This document shows positions 1 to 8,874 of a DNA stretch of 64,000 bases, in pieces; position 1 is the first letter of the stretch, and every line of letters starts with the position of its first letter. Origin of the DNA: Vibrio penaeicida (GTDB lineage: Bacteria; Pseudomonadota; Gammaproteobacteria; Enterobacterales; Vibrionaceae); contig NZ_BFAQ01000041.1 in assembly GCF_002933855.1 (NCBI RefSeq), forward strand, positions 1-64,000. The letters are read 5' to 3'. The notes under the pieces are model-generated. The model saw only the letters and a program-made list of their open reading frames with translations. It did not search any database and was not told the origin of the DNA. Made by a program: the position numbers and the translations under genes.

Positions 1-942
1 GTGCGAAATGCCAACGACGGTATTTCCATCGCTCAAACCGCCGAAGGTGCGATGAATGAAACCACCAACATCCTTCAACGTATGCGTGACTTATCCCTGC
101 AATCTGCCAATGGCTCGAACTCAAAATCTGAGCGCGTGGCGATCCAAGAGGAAGTTACCGCATTGAATGATGAGTTGAACCGTATCGCAGAAACCACCTC
201 GTTCGGTGGTAACCGCCTACTTAACGGAACGTACGGCACAGCCGCATTCCAGATAGGTGCCGATAACGGTGAAGCGGTCATGCTTACCCTAAAAGACATG
301 CGAAGCGACAACGCCCTAATGGGGGGTAACAGCTACCAGGCAGCGAATGGCAAAGACAAAGATTGGACGGTGCCAGACGCCGCGACGGATCTGACCATTT
401 CATTGACCGACAGTTTTGGCGACGCTCAGGTGCTGAACATCAATGCCAAAGGTGGCGATGATATTGAAGAGCTGGCGACGTACATCAACGGTCAAACTGA
501 CTTAGTGAAAGCGTCGGTGGGTGAAGGTGGAACACTGCAAGTCTTCGCAGGGAACAACAAAGTGGTTGGCGATGTAACCTTCGGCGGTGCCCTAGCAGGG
601 GAGCTGGCGATGGGAGCGGCAAACAGCGTAACAGTCGACACCATAGACGTGACATCGGTAGCGGGCGCACAAGAATCGGTCGCGATAGTGGATGCGGCAT
701 TGAAATACGTAGACAGCCACCGAGCAGAGCTGGGTGCCTTCCAGAACCGATTTGGTCATGCAATCAGCAACTTAGACAACATCAATGAGAACGTGAATGC
801 CTCGAAGAGCCGTATCAAAGATACCGACTTCGCTTCAGAAACGACCTCAATGACGAAAGCTCAGATCTTACAACAAGCTTCAACATCGATATTGGCACAA
901 GCGAAACAAGCGCCGAATGCAGCGATGAGCTTGCTGGGTTAA
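1..942 (+). CDS. Flagellin, 5' end cut by window edge
   Basis: This is a polar flagellar filament subunit. The frame is open from base 1 with no real start; the first codon corresponds to the Val of the VRNANDGISIAQTAEG segment found near residue 65 of the complete paralog at 2031, so about 65 N-terminal residues lie upstream of the window. The visible part holds the end of the N-terminal D0/D1 helices, a variable middle and the C-terminal helix ending APNAAMSLLG. It is highly similar to the proteins at 2031 and 5045. Vibrio flagellins are named flaA to flaF; I cannot assign the letter from sequence alone. Confidence 0.95.
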   Translation: MRNANDGISIAQTAEGAMNETTNILQRMRDLSLQSANGSNSKSERVAIQEEVTALNDELNRIAETTSFGGNRLLNGTYGTAAFQIGADNGEAVMLTLKDMRSDNALMGGNSYQAANGKDKDWTVPDAATDLTISLTDSFGDAQVLNINAKGGDDIEELATYINGQTDLVKASVGEGGTLQVFAGNNKVVGDVTFGGALAGELAMGAANSVTVDTIDVTSVAGAQESVAIVDAALKYVDSHRAELGAFQNRFGHAISNLDNINENVNASKSRIKDTDFASETTSMTKAQILQQASTSILAQAKQAPNAAMSLLG

Positions 943-1922
943 TCGACTCTCTCGCGGGGAGGAGCGCCTGCCCATGACGTTCCTTCCCGCCTCTCTCTTT
1001 CTAGAGAGGTGGTGAGACAGACCACGAGAAGCATTGAGAAAAAATGGGTAGAAGAGCAACACAATCGGTTCCAAACCAATTGAAAACGACCACCTAAAGG
1101 CACATGAGATCCCACGATAGAGATCTCGCGCGGCATAGACCAGTTTGCTGTTCTGATTGAACAGTCGTAACAGCAAAAAGGTTTAAAGCGATATTAAGGT
1201 TTTAAACGATATCGCTCTGAAAGTTCAAGCAATTCAATAAGGTGCTTGAAATCATTAACCAGAAACTAAGGAGACAGATACGATTAGCTAAACAATGCTC
1301 AGGTTGATTTGCTTTTTAATATAACAGGAAAGTGGGATGGATCTATCTAGACGCGATAAGCGAATCTAGATCGGTGCAATCACGATATCTGGATGATTAC
1401 ACGGCGCTCTATCAACCTAAAACGCAATAACTAGGTCACGAGGGAAAATATTGGCAGAGTGAAATGTACTGAAGAAACCTTATAGTTCATGCATTTATTC
1501 AACACTTACCTATATCGAATTCGTTTCATTAGAAGTGATCTATCCAAGAGTTGGGTGGTGATTCAGAATTGTAGAGTACGGGTGCCTCGTCAGTAATTTA
1601 CTGGACGCTAGAGCATCGATGTATTCTCTGAATTCCTACATTTATTCTCGGTGTTAGTTCTTCTAATTTCTGTTTGTTTAGGCGTATCTAAAACGTTAGT
1701 TTTCTGAATAGGTATTATGTAATACCTGTGTATCCCCATATCTTCATACTGCCGTTCTGGTAGGGGTTAATTGTATCTAGGTTAAATGGAATTATAATGT
1801 ATTTTATAACATTATAACTTGTTGTATTTAAAACAAAATAACTTTTAAATATATTTAAATATGAATTTCAATGACTTAATAATATTAAATTGCCATTAAT
1901 TAAATTTTTAATCAAAAATAGC

Positions 1923-1949
1923 TAAAGAAAATAAATAGTAAGTCGATAC
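1923..1949 (+). promoter_or_regulatory. Sigma-28 (FliA) promoter of the flagellin at 2031
   Basis: TAAA at 1923-1926 and GTCGATAC at 1942-1949 are separated by exactly 15 bases, matching the TAAA-N15-GCCGATAA FliA consensus with two differences. The predicted start of transcription is near 1956, giving a leader of about 75 bases. FliA itself is encoded at 31875 in this window. Confidence 0.7.
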
Positions 1950-1975
1950 AGTTTATGACTTTGAGAGAACTAATT

Positions 1976-1998
1976 GGTTTTCCGAGACGTCGGAAACC
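1976..1998 (+). promoter_or_regulatory. Leader hairpin before the flagellin at 2031
   Basis: GGTTTTCCGA (1976-1985) pairs with TCGGAAACC (1990-1998) with a single bulged base and the 4-base loop GACG. It lies between the predicted sigma-28 start and the ribosome binding site, so it would form in the 5' untranslated RNA. A role in mRNA stability or translation is inference. Confidence 0.5.
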
Positions 1999-2030
1999 GC
2001 CCTTAACGGAAAATCAATGGGAGAAACACC

Positions 2031-3164
2031 ATGAGTATGACAGTAAACACTAACGTATCAGCGATGACAGCACAGCGTCACTTAGGCAACGCAGCTAGTG
2101 ACATTAATACATCAATGGAACGTCTATCATCTGGTTACAAAATCAATAGCGCTAAAGATGATGCAGCGGGTCTGCAAATCTCTAACCGCTTAAACGTTCA
2201 AAGCCGCGGTTTGGATGTTGCAGTACGAAATGCCAACGACGGTATCTCTATTGCACAGACAGCCGAAGGTGCGATGAAAGAAACCACTAACATCCTGCAG
2301 CGTATGCGTGACCTATCTTTGCAATCTGCCAACGGTTCGAACAGTAAGGACGACCGAGTAGCGATTCAGGAAGAGATCACAGCATTGGACGACGAACTTA
2401 ACCGTATTGCTGAAACCACATCATTCGGTGGTAACAAGCTTCTAAACGGTACGTTTGGTAACGCTTCGTTCCAAATCGGTGCAGACAGTGGTGAAGCAGT
2501 AATGCTGGGTCTTAAGAGCATGCGTTCTGACACAACCAGCATGGGTGGTCAAAGCTACCAAGCAGCAAATGCTAAAGCAGCTGATTGGACAGTAGATGCT
2601 ACCGCTGCAGACTTAACCATCGCATTTACCGACAAAGATGGTGCGGCTCAGAACCTAACCATTACCGCGAAAACAGGTGATGACATTGAAGAAGTAGCGA
2701 CGTTCATCAACGGTCAGACTGATGCAGTTAAAGCGTCGGTAGGTGATGACGGTGTGCTTCAAGTCTTTGCAGACAACAACAAAGTAGACGGTGCAGTAAC
2801 GTTTGGTGGTGCGCTTGGTGGTGAATTAGCCATGGGAGCTGCTCAGGCAACAACGGTTAGCGATATCGACGTAACCACTGTATCTGGTTCTCAGCAATCA
2901 GTAGCGGTAGTGGATGCTGCGCTTCAATATGTTGATAGCCACCGAGCTGAACTGGGTGCATTCCAGAACCGATTCGACCATGCAATCAGTAACTTGGACA
3001 ACATCAACGAGAACGTTAACGCGTCTCAAAGCCGAATCAAAGACACAGACTTTGCGAAAGAAACAACAGCAATGACTAAGTCTCAGATTCTGCAACAAGC
3101 ATCAACCTCGGTACTCGCTCAAGCAAAGCAATCTCCAAATTCAGCGTTAATGCTGTTGGGCTAG
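2031..3164 (+). CDS. Flagellin (377 aa)
   Basis: This is a structural subunit of the polar flagellar filament, exported through the flagellar type III apparatus. The 377 residues show the canonical N-terminal D0/D1 block (TVNTNVSAMTAQRHLGNAA, then GLQISNRL and RNANDGISIAQTAEGAM), a variable centre at about residues 170-280, and a C-terminal D1/D0 block ending SPNSALMLLG. The ATG at 2031 follows a GGGAGAAACACC ribosome binding site. It is closest to the partial flagellin at 1 and the one at 5045. Its own sigma-28 promoter lies at 1923-1949. The exact Vibrio letter name is not assigned. Confidence 0.97.
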   Translation: MSMTVNTNVSAMTAQRHLGNAASDINTSMERLSSGYKINSAKDDAAGLQISNRLNVQSRGLDVAVRNANDGISIAQTAEGAMKETTNILQRMRDLSLQSANGSNSKDDRVAIQEEITALDDELNRIAETTSFGGNKLLNGTFGNASFQIGADSGEAVMLGLKSMRSDTTSMGGQSYQAANAKAADWTVDATAADLTIAFTDKDGAAQNLTITAKTGDDIEEVATFINGQTDAVKASVGDDGVLQVFADNNKVDGAVTFGGALGGELAMGAAQATTVSDIDVTTVSGSQQSVAVVDAALQYVDSHRAELGAFQNRFDHAISNLDNINENVNASQSRIKDTDFAKETTAMTKSQILQQASTSVLAQAKQSPNSALMLLG

Positions 3165-3187
3165 TACTCGAAGTTTAAGGGCGGACT

Positions 3188-3214
3188 AGGTGGTTGATTG
3201 TGTTGCAACCACCT
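3188..3214 (+). other. Perfect 9-bp hairpin after flagellin 2031
   Basis: AGGTGGTTG (3188-3196) and CAACCACCT (3206-3214) form a perfect dyad 24 bases after the stop codon. No T run follows, so it is not a standard intrinsic terminator. It could stabilise the 3' end of the upstream flagellin mRNA or partly separate it from the next gene. Confidence 0.45.
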
Positions 3215-3335
3215 GGCACTCCACAGGGATAACGACGGTTTACCGTTACTGATTTAAATCGTCAATCCCGTGCCCAAGCAAGAACATTGCTTGAAGTGGA
3301 TATTCTACGGACTCAAAGATTTTCAGGAGCTTTCA

Positions 3336-4466
3336 GTGGCATTAACGGTTAACACCAACGTATCGGCAATGGCAACCAGACACCAATTAAAAGGTGTTAT
3401 GAGCGATGCAAATACATCACTGGAACGCTTATCTTCAGGTACGAGAATCAACACAGCAAAAGATGACGCAGCTGGTCTGCAGATCTCAAATAGACTCCAT
3501 GTACAAACTCGCGGGATAGATGTAGCAATTCGAAATGCAAATGATGGGTTGTCCATTGTTGAAACGGCTGAAGGGTCGTTAGACGAAGCAACCAATATTA
3601 TGTTGAGAATGCGAGATTTATCCATTCAATCTGCCAACGGAAACTACAGCGATGACGATCGTCAGGCACTGCAATACGAAGTGTCCTCTCTCAATGACGA
3701 ACTAAATCGAATTGCTGAAACAACCAGCTTTGGTGGTGAGAAACTGATTAACGGTACGTATGGAACCAAATCGTTTCATATAGGACCTAATACTGACGCC
3801 ATTATGGTATCACTGACGGACATGCGCACAGATAGTGAGCGTATGGGAGGAGACAGCTACGAAGCACAGAATGGAAAAGACAGCGACTGGATAGTTACCG
3901 ACTCAAGCAATGAATTAAATATCCAGTTTCAGGATGTCGCAAACCAACCCGTTAATTTGCAAATTGTGGCTAAATCCGGTGACAACATCGAAGAGTTAGC
4001 GACATACATTAACGGACAAACGAACGAGATCAGTGCTTCAGTGAATGAAAATGGGCAATTGCAACTGTTTGCTCCAAATCATGATGTAAAATCTGATCTT
4101 ACGTTTAGTGGCAGTCTTGCCTCAGAACTTGCACTATCGAAACAGGGTCAACTTACCGTCGATTCTCTCAACATCAGTACGGTAGGCGGCGCACAGCAAG
4201 CAATAGCGGTGCTTGATGCGTCATTGACCTATGTCGATAGCCAGCGTGGCCAGCTGGGAGCAATTCATAATCGATTCGAAAGTGGTATCTCTAACCTAGG
4301 AAACATGAGCATTAATGTAAATGATTCCAAGGGGCAACTTAGAGATGCCGATTTCGCAAAAGAAGCTACTAGCCTAACAAAATCGAAAATTTTGCAACAA
4401 GCTTCAAACGCGATCATCGCACAAGCCAATCAAATGCCTTCTGCAGCAACAAATCTACTGCATTAA
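3336..4466 (+). CDS. Divergent flagellin, GTG start (376 aa)
   Basis: This is a filament subunit that differs clearly from its three neighbours. The frame is open from 3270, but flagellin homology begins at V-ALTVNTNVSAMATRHQLKG. A CAGGAGC ribosome binding site at 3324-3330 precedes GTG 3336, which I take as the start. The conserved ends are intact (GLQISNRL, RNANDGLSIVETAEGSLDEATNIM; C-terminus MPSAATNLLH), but the core changes at many positions conserved in the paralogs. No clear sigma-28 promoter precedes it, so read-through from 2031 or a weak promoter is possible. Divergent paralogs in vibrios are usually minor filament components; that role here is inference. Confidence 0.93.
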   Translation: MALTVNTNVSAMATRHQLKGVMSDANTSLERLSSGTRINTAKDDAAGLQISNRLHVQTRGIDVAIRNANDGLSIVETAEGSLDEATNIMLRMRDLSIQSANGNYSDDDRQALQYEVSSLNDELNRIAETTSFGGEKLINGTYGTKSFHIGPNTDAIMVSLTDMRTDSERMGGDSYEAQNGKDSDWIVTDSSNELNIQFQDVANQPVNLQIVAKSGDNIEELATYINGQTNEISASVNENGQLQLFAPNHDVKSDLTFSGSLASELALSKQGQLTVDSLNISTVGGAQQAIAVLDASLTYVDSQRGQLGAIHNRFESGISNLGNMSINVNDSKGQLRDADFAKEATSLTKSKILQQASNAIIAQANQMPSAATNLLH

Positions 4467-4570
4467 TTTTTTAAATTGCTCACCCCATCCAGAGAAATTC
4501 TTCTGAGTTTATCCCCTTTAGATTCAATACCTTTCAATATTAGGTAATACCCAATCCAAGCAACCTTAAT

Positions 4571-4618
4571 TTTGGATAACAAAAGCTTTGGATAACAAAA
4601 GTTTTGGATAACAAAACG
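4571..4618. repeat. Tandem repeat, 16 bp x 3
   Basis: Three head-to-tail copies of TTTGGATAACAAAAGY occupy 4571-4586, 4587-4602 and 4603-4618. The first 14 bases are identical in all three copies, and differences fall in the last two bases. The array ends about 320 bases before the sigma-28 promoter of the 5045 flagellin. Copy number could vary by slippage; a protein-binding role is unproven. Confidence 0.85.
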
Positions 4619-4939
4619 TCTTTCTAGTCGCTGATTTCTACTAATCGTATGGAATTCAAATATACAAGCTCTCTAGGTGCTCTTATTGATGTGAAGTTAC
4701 TTTAAGTCGGGATTGCATAATAGATTGTGGATTACACGCTCTGACGTGCTCTTCAGGAGCTTTAGAGTAAATAAATAGAACGTTAACACTCGGTACTATA
4801 AGCGCTAACTTGTATTCTTTTTGGATCCGTTGAGCTTTTAAAAAAACAACACTCCTATCTAACTTACTGATCGTCATGCGGTTATTCAAAACCCTCGCTT
4901 TACCTATTAAAAAATAATAAAAAAAATGCGTTTTTCCCC

Positions 4940-4966
4940 TAAAGAACTTAATGGTTCGGCCGTTAA
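4940..4966 (+). promoter_or_regulatory. Sigma-28 (FliA) promoter of the flagellin at 5045
   Basis: TAAA (4940-4943, within CTAAAG) and GCCGTTAA (4959-4966) are spaced by exactly 15 bases, an almost perfect FliA promoter. Transcription would start near 4973, giving a leader of about 70 bases. Confidence 0.85.
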
Positions 4967-5044
4967 AAGGAATGCGAGAAATGAGATGGTTTAGCGAGGT
5001 GAGAGACGCGACGCCATCATCCTTAATGTCAAAGGAGATCTAAT

Positions 5045-6178
5045 ATGACAATATCAGTAAACACTAATGTGTCTGCTATGACGGCTCAGCGTAACCTGAA
5101 TAACGCTGCTTCCGACATGAACAGATCAATGGAGCGTTTATCATCGGGATACCGTGTAAATAGCGCGAGAGATGATGCCGCTGGGTTACAAATATCGAAT
5201 CGATTGGATTCACAAAGTCGCGGTTTAGACGTGGCAGTGCGAAATGCAAACGACGGGATATCGATAGCTCAAACGGCGGAAGGGGCGATGAAGGAAAGTA
5301 CTAACATCCTTCAACGCATGAGAGACCTTGCACTTCAATCGTCTAACGGTTCTAACAGCCGCTCAGAGCGGATTGCGATTCAGGAAGAAGTGGGTGCTCT
5401 AAACGATGAGTTAAATCGTATTGCAGAAACGACTTCATTTGGTGGCAATAAGCTGCTGAACGGTACATATGGTACTCAATCTTTTCAGATAGGTGCCAGT
5501 TCCGGTGAAGCTGTATTGTTGAAAATGGGTAACGTCCGTTCCGACCATGAAAGTATGGCTGGAAAAAACTACACAGCTGTGAATGCGAAAGACGGCAACT
5601 GGGTAGTGGACAGCGGAGCTACTGACATGACCTTTGCGTTTACGGACACAGAGGGTAACGCGCAAAACATCACTATCAACGCTTTGACCGGCGACGATAT
5701 TGAAGAAGTTGCAACTTACATCAATGGTCAGCAGGATTACCTAAAAGCTTACGTAGGCGACAATGGTGAGTTGGGTGTGTTTGCCCACAACCAAAAAATA
5801 GATGGCGATGTGACGTTCAGCGGCGGGTTAGCTGGAGAACTGAGCATGGGAGCAAGTGCTGATGTTGCGGTTAATGATATTGACGTAACAACGGTTGCTG
5901 GTTCTCAACAAGCCGTAGCCGTCATAGACGGTGCATTAACAAGTGTCGACAGTAAGCGCGCAGAGCTTGGTGCATTCCAAAGCCGATTTGACCACGCTAT
6001 CAGTAACTTGGATAGCATTAACGAAAACGTGAACGCATCGATGAGTCGCATACGCGACACTGATTTTGCTAAAGAGACGACTCAATTGACGAAGTCTCAG
6101 ATCCTTGAGCAGGCGAGTACATCTATCCTCGCTCAAGCAAAACAGTCACCATCCGCGGCACTGAGTTTGTTGGGTTAA
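5045..6178 (+). CDS. Flagellin (377 aa)
   Basis: This is a polar flagellar filament subunit of 377 residues with intact terminal helices (TISVNTNVSAMTAQRNLNNAASDMNRSMERLSSGYRVN and C-terminal SPSAALSLLG) and a variable middle. An AAGGAGATCTAAT ribosome binding site lies just before ATG 5045. It is the last flagellin of the cluster and sits 76 bases before flaG, the position of flaA in V. parahaemolyticus-type and of flaB in V. cholerae-type loci. I therefore leave the letter open. The sigma-28 promoter at 4940-4966 is the best in the cluster. Confidence 0.96.
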   Translation: MTISVNTNVSAMTAQRNLNNAASDMNRSMERLSSGYRVNSARDDAAGLQISNRLDSQSRGLDVAVRNANDGISIAQTAEGAMKESTNILQRMRDLALQSSNGSNSRSERIAIQEEVGALNDELNRIAETTSFGGNKLLNGTYGTQSFQIGASSGEAVLLKMGNVRSDHESMAGKNYTAVNAKDGNWVVDSGATDMTFAFTDTEGNAQNITINALTGDDIEEVATYINGQQDYLKAYVGDNGELGVFAHNQKIDGDVTFSGGLAGELSMGASADVAVNDIDVTTVAGSQQAVAVIDGALTSVDSKRAELGAFQSRFDHAISNLDSINENVNASMSRIRDTDFAKETTQLTKSQILEQASTSILAQAKQSPSAALSLLG

Positions 6179-6254
6179 ATCTGGTATACTTCTGTGTAAG
6201 AAGCGTGCATAAGGGCAACCTTTTGTAAGCTATCAAGGTGGAGGTGAGATCGTT

Positions 6255-6659
6255 ATGGACATATCATCCTACACATCGATTTCCCAGCCTTCTTATGGTA
6301 GTGGCACAAAGATTGCTTCTACAGCTGAGGATGTATCCAGTGCTAATGCGCTAAAAAGAGCAGAGAATGAGGATCCTAAAGAAGCGATTCAAAACGATTC
6401 CGCACAATCATTCGCTGAAGAGCGTACTAAGATTAATGCAGATGAGTTAGAAAAGCGGATTGATGAAGTCAATGATTTTATCTCTTCACTCAATAAAGGA
6501 TTGTCGTTCAAATTCGATGACGAGTCTGGGAGACGAGTTGTCACAGTATTCGATGTGGATACTGGCGATATCATCAAACAGATACCGAGCGAAGAAATGC
6601 TCGAAATATTAAGGCGCCTAGCCGCCAATTCCTCCGGGTTAATCGTGGAAAAGGTGTAA
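6255..6659 (+). CDS. flaG: Flagellar protein FlaG
   Basis: This is a small cytoplasmic or exported flagellar accessory protein of 134 residues. FlaG-family proteins influence filament length in several polarly flagellated bacteria. The N-terminal half is polar and probably disordered. The conserved C-terminal domain (about residues 72-134) contains LSFKFDDESGRRVVTVFDVDTGDIIKQIPSEEML, the family signature. A strong GGTGGAGGTGAG ribosome binding site precedes ATG 6255. It lies between the last flagellin and fliD, its standard place in Vibrio. Confidence 0.93.
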   Translation: MDISSYTSISQPSYGSGTKIASTAEDVSSANALKRAENEDPKEAIQNDSAQSFAEERTKINADELEKRIDEVNDFISSLNKGLSFKFDDESGRRVVTVFDVDTGDIIKQIPSEEMLEILRRLAANSSGLIVEKV

Positions 6660-6678
6660 TAGGTTTGAAGGTGAGAGA

Positions 6679-8553
6679 ATGAGTGTAAACCCAATGGGTG
6701 GAATGTCTGGTATGGACATCAACTCTATGGTGAGCAAAATTGTGGATTCGGAGCGGCTTCCAAAGCAGCAACGGATCGATAATGAGCGCACCAAAGTTGA
6801 GACCAATATCAGCGCCTATGGTCGACTCAGGGAATCACTGGATTCTATGAAAGCACTGATGGCTCAGTTTCGTCAGGATAAGGCTTTCGCCGTACGTTCG
6901 GTGGAGTCATCCGATGAAGAAGTAGTTTCAGCTACAGCCACAACGGACGCAATCGCAGGCAAATATGCTGTCGATGTGGTGCAGCTTGCTCAGAACCATA
7001 AGTTGGGTTCTAACATTGTGGGTGAGAAAACTCGCTATGGGGCTGGTGAGCTGCAGATCCGTTTAGGAAACAGGGATTTTACTGTTGAAGTAAAGCAAAA
7101 TGCCAAGCTCATTGATGTTGTTAAAGGCATCAATGCAGCTCCCGGCAATCCTGGTGTTCGCGCTGCCATCATCAACGATGTTGATGGTCAGCGCATTATT
7201 TTAGCTTCAGAAAAAACGGGTGTAGAAAACCAAGTCTACGTTTCAGCAAACTCTGCTGACCCAAACAACCCCTTGGAAGCGCTTGAATATAAAACGCTAG
7301 AAGACAGGATGAAAGACCTGGAAGAAGCGCAAGCGGCACTCCTCAAATTACAAACTTCGCCAGTTTTAACTGCAGATGGGCAAGATGTTGCCGTTCTGGA
7401 GAATAAATATTCACCAAAGGAAATCGAAGAAGCCCTCGAAGGCAAACCGATCAATCCTGACGGTGCACTGCCTGTATACGTTGTCAATTTACCGGGAATT
7501 GAAGAGCCCGTCATTATTGATGGCGTAGAGCAAAAGCCGCCTAAACCGGAAGACACCATTCCCGGTTTCTCTGAAGCGGCGTCAGGTACACTACTTAGCT
7601 CTTACGAGCCCGGAACCGACGGGCTTGATGACAAAGCACGCGAGAAGTCGTCTGATATTCCTGGTTGGTCGCCAACGGCATCAGGGACACTGACAGATTC
7701 TTATGTCACGGTGAAAGAACGTGACGCCATGTTGATGGAAAATGCGAAAGCTCAGCACGATCAAGACATTAAAGATGCGTTAGCAAGAATTGAAGCTGCC
7801 CAAAAAGCATTTGATGGTTACGGCGGTATGAATGAATTGCAAGAAGGTCAAGATTCTCTCGTAATCTTGGATGGCATTGCGCAGGTCAGTAGTGATAACA
7901 ATGTTATTGAGAACGCGATAGATGGCGTCGACTTGACGTTAAAAGGCGTATCAGACTCCAAGAAACAAACTGAAATCGGAATAGACTACGATAGAGAGCG
8001 CGTAAGAAATGACATCCTGACATTTGTCGATTCATACAACCAGTTCTATAAGCTCAGCAAGGAACTCTCTGGGGCAGATCCTGCCTCTGGTGTTGCAGGT
8101 CCCCTTTCTGGCGACAGTATTGTCCGTGGTGCAGAGTCGCGTTTAAAAACGGTATTTACCACCGCGATCAAAGACGCACCAGAAGATATACGAACGCTGA
8201 CGGAGTTTGGCATTACGACGACGCGTCAAGGTACACTTGAAGTGAACTATGACATGCTTGACCGCCAACTCAATAAAAACTTCACCAAGCTTGGTGAGTT
8301 CTTTGGTGGGAATGATGGATTTGCAAAAAAAGTAGAAGATGCCATACATTCAATGACAGGTGTCACCGGTTCTATTAGTACGCGAGAGAAGAGCCTGTAT
8401 GAGCAGAACTACCGTTTAAACGATCAGCAGGTTAACTTAGATCGCCGAATGGACAGCCTCGAACAAAGAACACATGATAAGTTTTCTGCTATGCAGGAAG
8501 CCACCAGTAAGATGCAAGCGCAACTTTCTGGCATGATGAATGCATTTGGTTAA
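6679..8553 (+). CDS. fliD: Flagellar filament cap FliD (HAP2)
   Basis: This protein forms the cap at the filament tip that guides flagellin folding. It has 624 residues, with an N-terminal FliD domain (about 1-110, GMDINSMVSKIVDSERLPKQQRIDNE), a long variable centre, and a C-terminal coiled-coil domain (about 400-624) with D0-like heptads to the end. The centre contains a short internal duplication: IPGFSEAASGTLLSSY at residues 294-309 and IPGWSPTASGTLTDSY at 327-342. The gene is also called flaH in V. parahaemolyticus. It starts 19 bases after flaG with a GAAGGTGAGAG ribosome binding site, and flaI follows 3 bases after its stop. Confidence 0.95.
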   Translation: MSVNPMGGMSGMDINSMVSKIVDSERLPKQQRIDNERTKVETNISAYGRLRESLDSMKALMAQFRQDKAFAVRSVESSDEEVVSATATTDAIAGKYAVDVVQLAQNHKLGSNIVGEKTRYGAGELQIRLGNRDFTVEVKQNAKLIDVVKGINAAPGNPGVRAAIINDVDGQRIILASEKTGVENQVYVSANSADPNNPLEALEYKTLEDRMKDLEEAQAALLKLQTSPVLTADGQDVAVLENKYSPKEIEEALEGKPINPDGALPVYVVNLPGIEEPVIIDGVEQKPPKPEDTIPGFSEAASGTLLSSYEPGTDGLDDKAREKSSDIPGWSPTASGTLTDSYVTVKERDAMLMENAKAQHDQDIKDALARIEAAQKAFDGYGGMNELQEGQDSLVILDGIAQVSSDNNVIENAIDGVDLTLKGVSDSKKQTEIGIDYDRERVRNDILTFVDSYNQFYKLSKELSGADPASGVAGPLSGDSIVRGAESRLKTVFTTAIKDAPEDIRTLTEFGITTTRQGTLEVNYDMLDRQLNKNFTKLGEFFGGNDGFAKKVEDAIHSMTGVTGSISTREKSLYEQNYRLNDQQVNLDRRMDSLEQRTHDKFSAMQEATSKMQAQLSGMMNAFG

Positions 8554-8556
8554 TGT

Positions 8557-8862
8557 ATGTCCAATATATTGACAGACCTAAGCGATCTGGATCAGCAGCT
8601 TGTATCTTTTTTGGAAAAAGATGAAATAATTGCTGAAGAAATTGTTGCTGCGGTCGATAAAAGAGAACAGTTGTTGCAAAGTGCTTTGCAAGAGTTTGAA
8701 AAATCGCCTGACCTCGTCAATAAAGAAGAGTGGCAACAAGCAGTGGAAAGAACACAGAAAATTGTGTTACTGATGCAGGCGAATACCAATAAAATTGCTG
8801 ATCACTTGAAAAAGTACCGACACGGAAACAAGTCTGTTCAGCTTTATAAGAAGTTTCTATAA
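8557..8862 (+). CDS. flaI: Flagellar protein FlaI (FliT-like)
   Basis: This is a small, helical, charged protein of 101 residues with no signal peptide or membrane segment. It lies between fliD and fliS, exactly where vibrios encode FlaI. In enterics this slot is held by FliT, the FliD chaperone, and size and helical character fit that role, but sequence similarity to FliT is not obvious by eye. The ATG follows the fliD stop after three bases, so the two genes are probably translationally coupled. The chaperone function is inference from position. Confidence 0.85.
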   Translation: MSNILTDLSDLDQQLVSFLEKDEIIAEEIVAAVDKREQLLQSALQEFEKSPDLVNKEEWQQAVERTQKIVLLMQANTNKIADHLKKYRHGNKSVQLYKKFL

Positions 8863-8874
8863 GAGAGGATTACC

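Larger units (their letters stand above)
943..2030. other. 1.1 kb non-coding spacer between flagellin genes
   Basis: No convincing gene is visible in this stretch, which becomes very A+T rich from about 1780. It holds a perfect 9-bp dyad TTTGCTGTT (1144-1152) with AACAGCAAA (1169-1177), and an 8-bp dyad AGCGATAT (1187-1194) with ATATCGCT (1209-1216). The second dyad overlaps an imperfect direct repeat (GGTTTAAAGCGATAT and GGTTTTAAACGATAT, about 1180-1212). A CTCTCT/AGAGAG dyad near 1000 may be the 3' end signal of the first flagellin. The downstream end carries the sigma-28 promoter and leader of the next flagellin. Confidence 0.6.
4467..5044. other. 0.6 kb spacer between flagellin genes
   Basis: No supported gene is seen. 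The stretch holds the 16-bp tandem repeat at 4571-4618, a weak 68-codon minus-strand frame with a TTG start (4683-4889) that I do not accept as a gene, and the sigma-28 promoter of the next flagellin at 4940-4966. Confidence 0.55.

Noticed and set aside
880..1176. 98-codon minus-strand frame at the end of the first flagellin
   Set aside because: It is partly antisense to the flagellin C-terminus and has a composition typical of shadow frames.
3214..3230. TGGCAC at 3214-3219 as a sigma-54 promoter for the divergent flagellin
   Set aside because: No TTGC follows at the required spacing; only the -24-like half is present.
4683..4889. 68-codon minus-strand frame in the flagellin spacer
   Set aside because: Its outer start is a TTG with poor ribosome-binding spacing, the product resembles nothing I know, and it lies in A+T-rich intergenic DNA. 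A chance frame is more likely.
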